A stretch of 5,129 bases of DNA. It comes from Thermodesulfobacteriota bacterium (GTDB lineage Bacteria; Desulfobacterota; DSM-4660; Desulfatiglandales; HGW-15). This document shows positions 1-5,061 of the stretch, piece by piece. The notes under the pieces were generated by a model, which ran no database searches, was not told the origin of the DNA, and saw only the letters and a program-made list of their open reading frames with translations. Each line of letters starts with the position of its first letter. Position 1 is the stretch's first letter. Made by a program: the position numbers and the translations under genes. The stretch covers positions 1 to 5,129 of the forward strand of contig JALOPA010000223.1 of NCBI GenBank assembly GCA_025454125.1, read 5' to 3'.

Positions 1-1184
1 TTGCTGCCCTGAGCCATCTCTGAGCCGAATCCCTTCCGGTGCGCGATGTCGAGAAGTGCTTGAGACACCCCCTCGGGTGATCCAAACTTGAGATCGCTCT
101 GGACCAACCCTCTTTGAGTCGCCTCCATGAGCCATGCGAGGGTTCCCCCTGAGGAGATCGTGTCCATCCCCATGCTGCCGCAGATCCTGTTCCATTCCGC
201 GATCTTCTCGATGTCAAACACCCCGAGATTGGATCCCAGAAGGGCGACCGTCTCGTACTCAGGGGAGGGGAGTTCCTTTCCTCCGAAGTTTCCCTTCTTG
301 CCGCAGAGAATGGTGCAGGGCTTGCAGGTGTGATGGCTGGTGGCGTTGTTCTTTTTGGTTTCCTCGCCACGGATCTGAAGGCCCTGTGCGTGCGTGCCGT
401 CGCTGAAATTGTTGACTGGAAGGATGCTGCCCTTCAGACTCAGCGCCACATTGGCAGGCGTGCCATAATTCCGGTAAAGATTTCCTGTGATCGGGTTTCG
501 GTTGATGTAGGCGGTGGCCTTCTTCTTCAACCGATCAAAGGCTTCCCGGTCTGCCGGGAGGATCTTGCAGGCCCCCCCAAGAGCGACAATGGCCTTGAGG
601 TTCTTGGACCCCATCACCGCTCCCATGCCTCCTCGGCCCAGAAACCGGTCTCCAGTGGCAATGTTGGCAAAGCGAACAAGGTTCTCCCCTGCAGGACCAA
701 TGACGAGCATGCCTGCCTTCTTGTCTTCGAGTCTCTTCTGAGTCTCCACCGTGTCGAGCCCCCAGAGTTCCCCGGCATCCCTGAACTCCACGCCTTCGGA
801 ATTGATCAGCAGATAGGTGGGTTTGACCGCCTTGCCGCGGACGAGCAAACCATCCCAGCCTGCGGTCTTGAGAGCCATGCCGAAAGGTCCGCCGCAGGAG
901 GAGGCGACCATGATGCCGGTGAGAGGCGATTTGGTGACAGCGGCAAATCGGCCTGAGCAGGGGGCGCCTGTACCCATGAGCACGCCGGGCATGAAGGCGA
1001 GGATGTTTTGCTCGCCCAAAGGATCTGTGCCTGGAGGCAAGCGGTCGTAAAGAAGCTTCAAGCCCAGGCCTTTGCCCCCCAGGTACAGCCTGCGTTCCCG
1101 TGGCTTCACCTCGTAGATGTCCACTTTGTTCCGGGTGAGGTCGACTTCCAACGCCCTGTTGCTGGTTCCGATGATTTCTTTCAT
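1..1184 (-). CDS. Aldehyde:ferredoxin oxidoreductase (tungsten/molybdopterin AOR family), N-terminal two thirds, C-terminus off the window
   Basis: This cytoplasmic tungstopterin enzyme oxidises aldehydes to carboxylates, or reduces acids in reverse, using ferredoxin. Seen directly: 394 codons open to the left edge. Residues 1-200 match the AOR N-terminal pterin-binding domain, with GGKGLG at 37-42, CSGR at 76-79, SSCGGPFG at 95-102 and the family hallmark GRGGMGAVMGSKNLKAI at 183-199. A cysteine triad CKPCTILCGKKG (C287, C290, C294) matches in spacing and position the first three [4Fe-4S] ligands of Pyrococcus furiosus AOR (288, 291, 295). SPEYET lies at 307-312. Family members are about 600 residues, so roughly 200, including the fourth cluster cysteine, are missing only because the window ends. 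The start at 1184 is chosen for GGAG six bases upstream; an in-frame ATG at 1196 has no such site. The alcohol dehydrogenase lies upstream on the same strand across a 189-bp gap. The substrate cannot be read from sequence; the family assignment is very secure. Confidence 0.95.
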   Translation of the reverse strand, partial: MKEIIGTSNRALEVDLTRNKVDIYEVKPRERRLYLGGKGLGLKLLYDRLPPGTDPLGEQNILAFMPGVLMGTGAPCSGRFAAVTKSPLTGIMVASSCGGPFGMALKTAGWDGLLVRGKAVKPTYLLINSEGVEFRDAGELWGLDTVETQKRLEDKKAGMLVIGPAGENLVRFANIATGDRFLGRGGMGAVMGSKNLKAIVALGGACKILPADREAFDRLKKKATAYINRNPITGNLYRNYGTPANVALSLKGSILPVNNFSDGTHAQGLQIRGEETKKNNATSHHTCKPCTILCGKKGNFGGKELPSPEYETVALLGSNLGVFDIEKIAEWNRICGSMGMDTISSGGTLAWLMEATQRGLVQSDLKFGSPEGVSQALLDIAHRKGFGSEMAQGS

Positions 1185-1190
1185 TATGGT

Positions 1191-1194
1191 CTCC
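1191..1194 (-). promoter_or_regulatory. Ribosome binding site deciding the AOR start
   Basis: GGAG on the minus strand sits six bases before the ATG at 1184. The upstream in-frame ATG at 1196 overlaps this site and is preceded by a pyrimidine-rich stretch with no Shine-Dalgarno sequence, so 1184 is the better start. Confidence 0.6.
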
Positions 1195-1251
1195 ATCAAG
1201 GAGTAGGAGAAAGACCCTCGCCTTTAGCTTGATTTCTTGCACCGGGAGTCG

Positions 1252-1283
1252 GGCACAAAGTCACAAAGGCACACAGGCACAAA
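1252..1283. repeat. Four tandem 8-bp units of GGCACAAA type
   Basis: Four contiguous octamers read GGCACAAA, GTCACAAA, GGCACACA and GGCACAAA. The first and last are identical; the second and third differ from them by one base each. The array faces inverted copies at 1311-1320 and 1343-1369, so the pair could fold in DNA or RNA. From general knowledge, octamer strings built on CACAAAGG/CACAGAGG occur between genes in many environmental bacteria, so this is probably a dispersed non-coding repeat rather than part of either flanking gene. Confidence 0.75.
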
Positions 1284-1310
1284 GCGAAGAGCAAAGGGGA
1301 TACTGAACTT

Positions 1311-1369
1311 ACTTTGTGCCTCTTGCCCGCCAGCGGTGTGGTGGGTTGTCCCTCTGTCCCTGTGTGCCT
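1311..1369. repeat. Inverted counterpart of the octamer array
   Basis: ACTTTGTGCC at 1311-1320 is the exact reverse complement of 1252-1261, and its last nine bases also complement 1276-1284. CCTGTGTGCCT at 1359-1369 is the exact reverse complement of 1267-1277. On the minus strand 1369-1343 again runs in octamer steps (GGCACACA, GGGACAGA, GGGACAAC), a decayed version of the left array in opposite orientation. There is no T-run after either stem on the minus strand, so a classical intrinsic terminator for the ADH gene is not supported, although the structure could stabilise the 3' end of its mRNA. Confidence 0.7.
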
Positions 1370-1373
1370 GTTT

Positions 1374-2558
1374 TCATTCGTAAGCTTCTTTCAAGAGCAG
1401 CAGCGCGTCATTATAGTCCACCTCAACAGGGTTGAAGGTGAGAGATCCGTCGTTGACAGCGGTTTGGGCGATGGCTTCCAGTTTGTCTTTGGCCACTCCC
1501 GCCTCCTTGAGCGTGCGGGGCAGGCCGCAAAGTTCGAAGAGGGTCTGCCTGAGGCTGCGGGTGACTTCAATGGTGCGGCGAGCCCTGTGACCGGCCGGAG
1601 TTCCGGCGTACTCCTCGGCACCGGCAAGTGGGAAGAGCAGACGGGCCAGGTCAGGCTCGGACTTCTCCAGATTGTACTCGAAGGCGTAGGGCAGAAAGAT
1701 GGACATGGCGACGCCATGGGGAACATGGGCTACGCCGCCTGTCGCATGTCCCAGGGTGTGCACCAACCCCACCATGGAGTTGGAAAAAGCCGCGCCTGCC
1801 ATACAGGCTGCGTTGGCCATGGCCAGTCGCCCTTCTTCGTCCTTGCCGTTCTTGACCACCTTGACCAGGTTATCCCTGATGAGTTCAATGGCGGCCATGG
1901 CAAAAGAGTCGCTCACCGGGTTCTTCTGCAAGCAGATGACCGATTCCATGGCATGGGTCAATGCATCCATGCCTGTGGCGGCCGTGATCTTGGGAGGGGC
2001 CGTCATTGTCATGCGGGGATCCAGGATCGCGACTCTCGGGTAGAGGTGGACGGAGGTGAAAGACAGCTTCACGTTGCGAGCCGGGTGAGCGATCACGGCC
2101 ACATAGGTGACCTCTGATCCGGTTCCGGCTGTGGTCGGCACCACGATCAACGGTTTCAGAGGCCGGCGCAAAACGTCGTGACCGGCATACTGCAAGAGGT
2201 CGTCGCCCCCTTCGGTCACCAGGATGTTGACGGCCTTTGCGGTGTCGATCACCGAGCCACCGCCGACCGCGATGAGCGCATCGCACTGGTTCTGGCGAAA
2301 GACCTTGGCAATGGCTTTCACGACTTCATTCGAGGAGTCCGGAGGAACGCCGTCGTAGAGGCCTCCCAGGGTGATCCCCGAGTCGGCGAAGGCGCCGGTC
2401 ACGATCTTCGTGAGGCCAGCTTCGGACACCCCTTTGTCCGTGAGGACGAGGGGCCTCTGGGCATTGAGCTGGGTGAGTTCGTAAGGGAGATTGTCCAGGG
2501 CTTTTCTGCCTGAGGCGATCTTCACCGGGTTGAAGAACTCATAGTAGGAAGGAAGCAT
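1374..2558 (-). CDS. Iron-containing (group III) alcohol dehydrogenase
   Basis: This cytoplasmic NAD(P)-dependent enzyme interconverts alcohols with aldehydes or ketones. Its 394 residues equal the usual family length, so the gene is complete. The N-terminal dinucleotide-binding half carries GGGSVIDTAKA at 99-109 and PTTAGTGSE at 141-149. The C-terminal helical half carries the metal site: D198 and H202 in GMDALTHAMES, H267 in VHTLGHATGG and H281 in HVPHG, in the spacing known from E. coli FucO (D196, H200, H263, H277), so Fe2+ binding is expected to be intact. The start at 2558 has AAGGAG eight bases upstream. Its start lies 19 bp from the stop of the 174-aa gene, so the two are almost certainly co-transcribed. 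The AOR gene follows on the same strand, suggesting an alcohol-aldehyde-acid route. Substrate is unresolved: ethanol, longer alcohols, 1,3-propanediol and 4-hydroxybutyrate enzymes share these motifs. Confidence 0.95.
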   Translation of the reverse strand: MLPSYYEFFNPVKIASGRKALDNLPYELTQLNAQRPLVLTDKGVSEAGLTKIVTGAFADSGITLGGLYDGVPPDSSNEVVKAIAKVFRQNQCDALIAVGGGSVIDTAKAVNILVTEGGDDLLQYAGHDVLRRPLKPLIVVPTTAGTGSEVTYVAVIAHPARNVKLSFTSVHLYPRVAILDPRMTMTAPPKITAATGMDALTHAMESVICLQKNPVSDSFAMAAIELIRDNLVKVVKNGKDEEGRLAMANAACMAGAAFSNSMVGLVHTLGHATGGVAHVPHGVAMSIFLPYAFEYNLEKSEPDLARLLFPLAGAEEYAGTPAGHRARRTIEVTRSLRQTLFELCGLPRTLKEAGVAKDKLEAIAQTAVNDGSLTFNPVEVDYNDALLLLKEAYE

Positions 2559-2566
2559 GGGTCGGT

Positions 2567-2572
2567 CTCCTT
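2567..2572 (-). promoter_or_regulatory. Ribosome binding site of the alcohol dehydrogenase
   Basis: AAGGAG on the minus strand lies eight bases before the ATG at 2558, within the 19-bp gap after the upstream stop codon. The placement suggests the ADH is translated from the same mRNA as the 174-aa gene. Confidence 0.7.
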
Positions 2573-2577
2573 TTCGG

Positions 2578-3102
2578 TTACAAGCCTAGGGGCACACCCA
2601 CCAGATAGATGTAAAGCCGGACAAGCTGTTTGTAAAAGGGCATGGGCGGAACCCGCTTCAAGATCAGCCTGCTGATGAGGGAGGGAAAGAGGTATCCCTG
2701 AATGATATTCAGACACCGGGTGAGGGACATGGCCAGGGGAATGTCGCCGTTCACGATGAATCGGCTTTCCGCGAATCCCTGGCATGTGCCGCATTGCGCT
2801 GTGAACAGAAGAAAAGCGGATTCCAAACTCTTGAAGGTGATGACCAGATCCGCGGACTCGGGACCTGATCCCCGGTATTTGAGAATCCCGCGACGCTTTT
2901 CTACGCTCATGCGCGGCCCGCCGGGAAAGATCTTCATCATGAAGGAGAAGCCTTCTTCCCAGGCCGCGATCTCTTTGATGATGTCAGGGTCCAGTTTGGA
3001 GGTGGAGTGAAAGGACCGGCCCAAGAGGAAGAAAACGATCTTGATGACCAGGGTCTTGAACCACTTGTGACCGGGTGCAATGGGAAGGAGTTGTCTTTCC
3101 AT
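2578..3102 (-). CDS. Small membrane-associated protein, possibly SCP2/sterol-carrier-like lipid-binding
   Basis: A 174-residue protein that I cannot name with certainty. Residues 15-29 form a hydrophobic stretch (FKTLVIKIVFFLLG) and 155-174 end in another apolar segment, suggesting membrane association. Between them lie alternating strand-like and amphipathic pieces: MSVEKRRGILKYRGSG (65-80), ADLVITFKSLESAFLLF (84-100), and a glycine-aspartate turn leading into a long helix (NGDIPLAMSLTRCLNIIQGYLF, 118-139). A ligand-lined domain of this layout, with the ..ITFKS.. strand and the late GD-plus-helix element, is typical of SCP2-like proteins; this is inference, not a motif match. C104 and C107 form a CxxC. 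The start at 3102 has AGGAG eight bases upstream. It is the first gene of the leftward set, 19 bp before the alcohol dehydrogenase. A lipid- or acyl-binding partner of the dehydrogenase is a speculative role; a conserved hypothetical protein is the safe label. Confidence 0.8.
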   Translation of the reverse strand: MERQLLPIAPGHKWFKTLVIKIVFFLLGRSFHSTSKLDPDIIKEIAAWEEGFSFMMKIFPGGPRMSVEKRRGILKYRGSGPESADLVITFKSLESAFLLFTAQCGTCQGFAESRFIVNGDIPLAMSLTRCLNIIQGYLFPSLISRLILKRVPPMPFYKQLVRLYIYLVGVPLGL

Positions 3103-3110
3103 GACGAGTT

Positions 3111-3115
3111 CTCCT
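3111..3115 (-). promoter_or_regulatory. Ribosome binding site of the 174-aa gene
   Basis: AGGAG on the minus strand lies eight bases before the ATG at 3102 and supports that start. Confidence 0.65.
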
Positions 3116-3122
3116 GAGGCTT

Positions 3123-3142
3123 GGCCGGATCACCGGCCGGAT
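3123..3142. repeat. Short direct and inverted repeat in the leader of the 174-aa gene
   Basis: GGCCGGAT occurs twice, at 3123-3130 and 3135-3142. In addition GGCCGG (3123-3128) and CCGGCC (3133-3138) form a perfect 6-bp inverted repeat around ATCA. It lies 20-40 bp upstream of the start codon, between it and the candidate promoter, so it could be an operator or an mRNA hairpin. It is also short enough to be chance in GC-rich DNA. Confidence 0.4.
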
Positions 3143-3202
3143 GTGGAGAAACCGCAATCGCCTGCATGGATGGAAATGAAAAGCTTTTTGCCGATAAGAG
3201 CT

Positions 3203-3234
3203 TCTATAGCACAGATAGGAATTCCCGTCTGCAA
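3203..3234 (-). promoter_or_regulatory. Candidate leftward promoter (extended -10) for the 174-aa/ADH transcript
   Basis: Read on the minus strand, TGCTATAGA at 3211-3203 fits an extended -10 (TG, one base, TATAGA against TATAAT). The best -35 is TTGCAG at 3234-3229, but its 20-bp spacing is too long, so the call rests mainly on the extended -10. Transcription would begin near 3196, giving a leader of about 95 nt before the start at 3102. Confidence 0.35.
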
Positions 3235-3246
3235 GTTTTTCACGAA

Positions 3247-3275
3247 CTCCGCAGAGGAAGACCGCGGTAGCGGAG
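3247..3275. promoter_or_regulatory. Operator-like inverted repeat just upstream of the rightward -35
   Basis: CTCCGC at 3247-3252 and GCGGAG at 3270-3275 are inverted copies 17 bp apart, and a perfect 8-bp palindrome ACCGCGGT lies between them at 3261-3268. The pair ends five bases before the -35 of the rightward promoter. The position suits a regulator site, perhaps metal-responsive given the transporter downstream, but no known operator consensus is recognised and the two symmetries are not concentric. Confidence 0.25.
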
Positions 3276-3279
3276 CGGA

Positions 3280-3308
3280 TTGACGAAACCGCACGACTCG
3301 ATTATAGT
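3280..3308 (+). promoter_or_regulatory. Strong sigma-70-type promoter for the cation transporter
   Basis: TTGACG at 3280-3285 and TATAGT at 3303-3308 each match five of six consensus bases and are separated by the optimal 17 bp. Transcription would start near 3315, giving the transporter mRNA a leader of about 280 nt that includes both dispersed repeat elements. This is the best promoter match I found in the window. Confidence 0.65.
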
Positions 3309-3345
3309 GTCCCAGTTCGATGACTTCCTAAAAAAGCGTTTGCGA

Positions 3346-3418
3346 CCGTTACTCCCGCGAAGGCGGGAGCCCAGAATGCATTGAAGACACTGGATTCCCG
3401 CCTTCGCGGGAATGACAG
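3346..3418. repeat. Paired-hairpin REP/MITE-like dispersed element
   Basis: There are two hairpins in opposite orientation. The first is CTCCCGC-GAAG-GCGGGAG (3352-3369, 7-bp stem). The second is ATTCCCGC-CTTC-GCGGGAAT (3394-3413, 8-bp stem). The left flank 3346-3373 matches the reverse complement of 3391-3418 at 23 of 28 positions, so the whole unit is an imperfect inverted repeat. This is the widespread proteobacterial GTCATTCCCGCGAAGGCGGGAATC repeat type, recognisable by its spurious translation VIPAKAGIQ. Such elements are usually present in many copies per genome and do not encode proteins. It lies in the predicted leader of the transporter gene. Confidence 0.85.
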
Positions 3419-3439
3419 AAAAGGGCCTTTCCCGATTCA

Positions 3440-3484
3440 AAATCCCCCCTCGCCCCCCTTTGCCAAAGGGGGGACGGGGGATTT
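3440..3484. repeat. C-run/G-run palindromic dispersed repeat
   Basis: This imperfect palindrome starts AAATCCCCC and ends GGGGGATTT. Its perfect inner stem pairs CCCCCCTTTG (3453-3462) with CAAAGGGGGG (3464-3473); the outer arms 3440-3448 and 3476-3484 also pair exactly, separated by a small asymmetric bulge (CTCG against AC). The spurious translation PPFAKGG is typical of this repeat family, which occurs in many unrelated bacteria. It could form a very stable hairpin in the transporter leader. Confidence 0.8.
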
Positions 3485-3510
3485 GCCTTTGCTCAGGGCC
3501 GAAATCAAGA

Positions 3511-3540
3511 GGGGACGGGGGATTCGTTTTTGCGGCAGGG
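3511..3540. repeat. Degenerate partial copy of the right arm of the palindromic repeat
   Basis: GGGGACGGGGGATT at 3511-3524 is identical to 3470-3483, 41 bp to the left. Similarity continues more weakly beyond it (TGCCTTTGC against CGTTTTTGC, then CAGGG in both). It looks like a duplicated or truncated second copy of the same repeat, placed 55-84 bp before the transporter start codon. Confidence 0.6.
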
Positions 3541-3583
3541 AGGGAAAGGACTTGAGCAATAAGAGGCCCGCAAGCCGGTCGTT

Positions 3584-3587
3584 GAGG
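3584..3587 (+). promoter_or_regulatory. Ribosome binding site of the cation transporter
   Basis: GAGG lies seven bases before the ATG at 3595. A second purine run, AAGGA at 3590-3594, abuts that ATG and would instead sit 12 bases before an in-frame ATG at 3607 (residue 5). The 3595 start is preferred, but 3607 is possible. Confidence 0.5.
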
Positions 3588-3594
3588 TCAAGGA

Positions 3595-5043
3595 ATGTCC
3601 GCATGGATGGATAAAAGGCATGTGGCTTGGCTCTCCGTGGGGAGCAATACCTTGCTCACGGCAGGGAAACTGGTTGCAGGCTTTGCAACGGGTTCGGTGA
3701 GTATCCTGTCCGAGGCGGCCCACTCCGCCATCGACCTCATCGCCGCAGGCATTGCGACCTTTTCGGTGCACGTGTCAGACCGGCCTCCGGATCGAACTCA
3801 CCCATACGGTCACGAGAAAATAGAAAATGTTTCCGGTGTGATTGAAGGTCTGCTCATTTTCGCGGCTGCCGTCTGGATCATCTATGAGGCTGTGGACAAA
3901 CTGATCCATGGCGTCGAGCTCAGGTATCTTGGTCACGGCCTGGTGGTGATGGGGATTTCTGCCGCCATGAACCTGGTGGTGGCCGGGCTCCTGAAAAAAT
4001 CCGCGATTCAAAATCGCTCTGTGGCGCTGGAAGCGGATGCCGCACACCTCTATGCGGACGTGTACACCTCCGCCGGCGTCTTCGTGGGCCTTGCGGTGAT
4101 TACCTGCGGAAGCCGATTCTTCGATGCCGATCTCGCCTGGCTGGACCCGGTCATCGCGATCGGGGTCGCGGTTCTGATCCTTGCCACAGCGTACCGGATT
4201 ACGCGGAAGAGCTTCTTCCCGCTTCTGGACACCGGTGCATCCCCTGCGGAGGTAGCCAGGATTCAAGAGGTGATGAGCGAATTCGGCAGCAATGGGGTGG
4301 ATTTCCACAAGCTCAGAACCCGGCGTGCCGGAGGGTCCCTGTACGTGGATCTTCACATGGGGTTCAAGCCCGGCATCTCCCTCGAACAAGGTCATGATCT
4401 GAGCCACACGCTCACGTCGCAAATTGAAGAGGCTCTGCCTGGAGCAAAGGTCCTGGCCCACCTCGAACCCTCGAATATCATTGAGACCCTGCCTGAAGAA
4501 GACGAGCAGATCCGATGCATGCGAGAGGAGCTTCTCAAGGATCAGAGGGTCTGTGAGGTGAGAAATCTCCGGGCCACGCGGTACAGGGGCGACATGAGGA
4601 TCGAGGCAGACCTGAGCCTTGACCCCAAAGTGAGCCTGGCAGAGAGTCATGCCGTTGCTTCCTACCTCAAGACGAGGCTGGAGTCCTGCTTTCCTGAAGT
4701 CAAAGAGACGTCTCTCTCCTTCCATCCTGGGAATGGGTGGCAGAGGGCTTTTCATGACGATGACATGGGACGGATCAAGAGCCTCGTGGGGGAGCACGAG
4801 AGCCGCTTTGCCGCTATTCATGAACTGGAGGTGGTTTCCTCCGGTGGATTTCATCGCATCCGGTTGGCTCTGGGAATGCCTCCGTCACTGTCCGTCTCAG
4901 AGGCTCACGGTGTGGCCAAACATCTGGAGGGCGACATCCGGGAGCTTTTCCCTGAGGGCGCAGAGATCGATCTTCACATCGAACCCTGCAATGAGGCCTG
5001 CGAATCGTGTCACGCTATTTGCCCTGTGAAGAAGAGTGGATGA
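3595..5043 (+). CDS. Cation diffusion facilitator (zinc-type) with three tandem C-terminal dimerisation domains
   Basis: This inner-membrane divalent metal/proton antiporter probably exports Zn2+ and perhaps Co2+ or Cd2+. Six membrane helices lie at about 10-32, 38-60, 80-100, 113-134, 153-172 and 183-203. The transport site reads H43xxxD47 in TM2 and H151xxxD155 in TM5, the HD-HD pattern associated with zinc CDFs; YiiP has DD-HD. Usual family length is about 300, but this protein has 482 residues. The cytoplasmic dimerisation domain recurs at about 216-294, 302-380 and 388-466, each with a strand, an S-h-x-E-x-H helix start (H267, H352, H438) and a closing strand with histidine (H289, H377, H461). 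Only the first repeat keeps the earlier strand histidine (H254). The tail has C465, C469, C472 and C476 (C-x3-C-x2-C-x3-C), a possible metal site. The gene probably forms an operon with the gene starting 18 bp downstream. Family is certain; metal choice is inferred. Confidence 0.95.
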   Translation: MSAWMDKRHVAWLSVGSNTLLTAGKLVAGFATGSVSILSEAAHSAIDLIAAGIATFSVHVSDRPPDRTHPYGHEKIENVSGVIEGLLIFAAAVWIIYEAVDKLIHGVELRYLGHGLVVMGISAAMNLVVAGLLKKSAIQNRSVALEADAAHLYADVYTSAGVFVGLAVITCGSRFFDADLAWLDPVIAIGVAVLILATAYRITRKSFFPLLDTGASPAEVARIQEVMSEFGSNGVDFHKLRTRRAGGSLYVDLHMGFKPGISLEQGHDLSHTLTSQIEEALPGAKVLAHLEPSNIIETLPEEDEQIRCMREELLKDQRVCEVRNLRATRYRGDMRIEADLSLDPKVSLAESHAVASYLKTRLESCFPEVKETSLSFHPGNGWQRAFHDDDMGRIKSLVGEHESRFAAIHELEVVSSGGFHRIRLALGMPPSLSVSEAHGVAKHLEGDIRELFPEGAEIDLHIEPCNEACESCHAICPVKKSG

Positions 5044-5061
5044 AATGAGGATTCGTAAAGG

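Larger units (their letters stand above)
1185..1373. other. Intergenic gap between ADH and AOR genes, repeat-bearing, no gene seen
   Basis: This 189-bp stretch lies downstream of the alcohol dehydrogenase stop and upstream of the AOR start, both on the minus strand. I see no credible gene and no clear -35/-10 pair for AOR. Most of it is taken up by an 8-bp tandem repeat and inverted copies of that repeat, annotated separately. Whether AOR is transcribed by read-through from the ADH gene or from its own promoter cannot be settled from the sequence. Confidence 0.6.
3103..3594. other. Divergent intergenic region, 492 bp, promoters and dispersed repeats
   Basis: This region separates the leftward metabolic genes from the rightward transporter genes. 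Its left half (3103-3330) holds promoter-like sequences for both directions. Its right half (3340-3540) is filled by two palindromic repeat elements and a partial copy of one of them. Short open frames across the repeats encode peptides that are just translations of the repeat and are not genes. I see no small protein gene or tRNA here. Confidence 0.7.

Noticed and set aside
330..956. A 208-codon plus-strand open frame
   Set aside because: It is antisense to the AOR coding sequence and has no recognisable motif.
535..1242. A 235-codon minus-strand open frame overlapping the AOR start
   Set aside because: It is a frame-shifted shadow of AOR; the AOR frame carries all the family motifs, while this one gives an arginine- and histidine-rich peptide with no domain.
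1252..1369. CRISPR array or intrinsic terminator
   Set aside because: The repeat unit is only 8 bp with no spacers, which rules out CRISPR. No T-run follows either stem on the minus strand, which argues against an intrinsic terminator.
1314..2117. A 267-codon plus-strand open frame
   Set aside because: It is antisense to the alcohol dehydrogenase and starts inside the intergenic repeat; its translation is glycine- and histidine-rich with no family match.
3225..3256. Sigma-54 promoter on the minus strand (TTGCAG region)
   Set aside because: The TTGC element is present, but the required GG at the -24 position reads CG, so the spaced GG/GC signature is not met.
3468..3540. G-quadruplex formed by the G-runs
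   Set aside because: Several G-runs of 3-6 bases exist, but the loops between four usable runs are long and the runs are better explained as arms of the palindromic repeat. Left as a weak possibility only.
3240..3614. Small open frames on both strands across the intergenic repeats
   Set aside because: Their peptides (VIPAKAGIQ, SRLRGND, PPFAKGG) are well-known spurious translations of dispersed palindromic repeats.
3775..4854. A 359-codon minus-strand open frame opposite the transporter
   Set aside because: It runs antisense to a certain CDF gene, its translation is rich in H, R and P with no recognisable fold, and it is explained by codon bias of the plus-strand gene.
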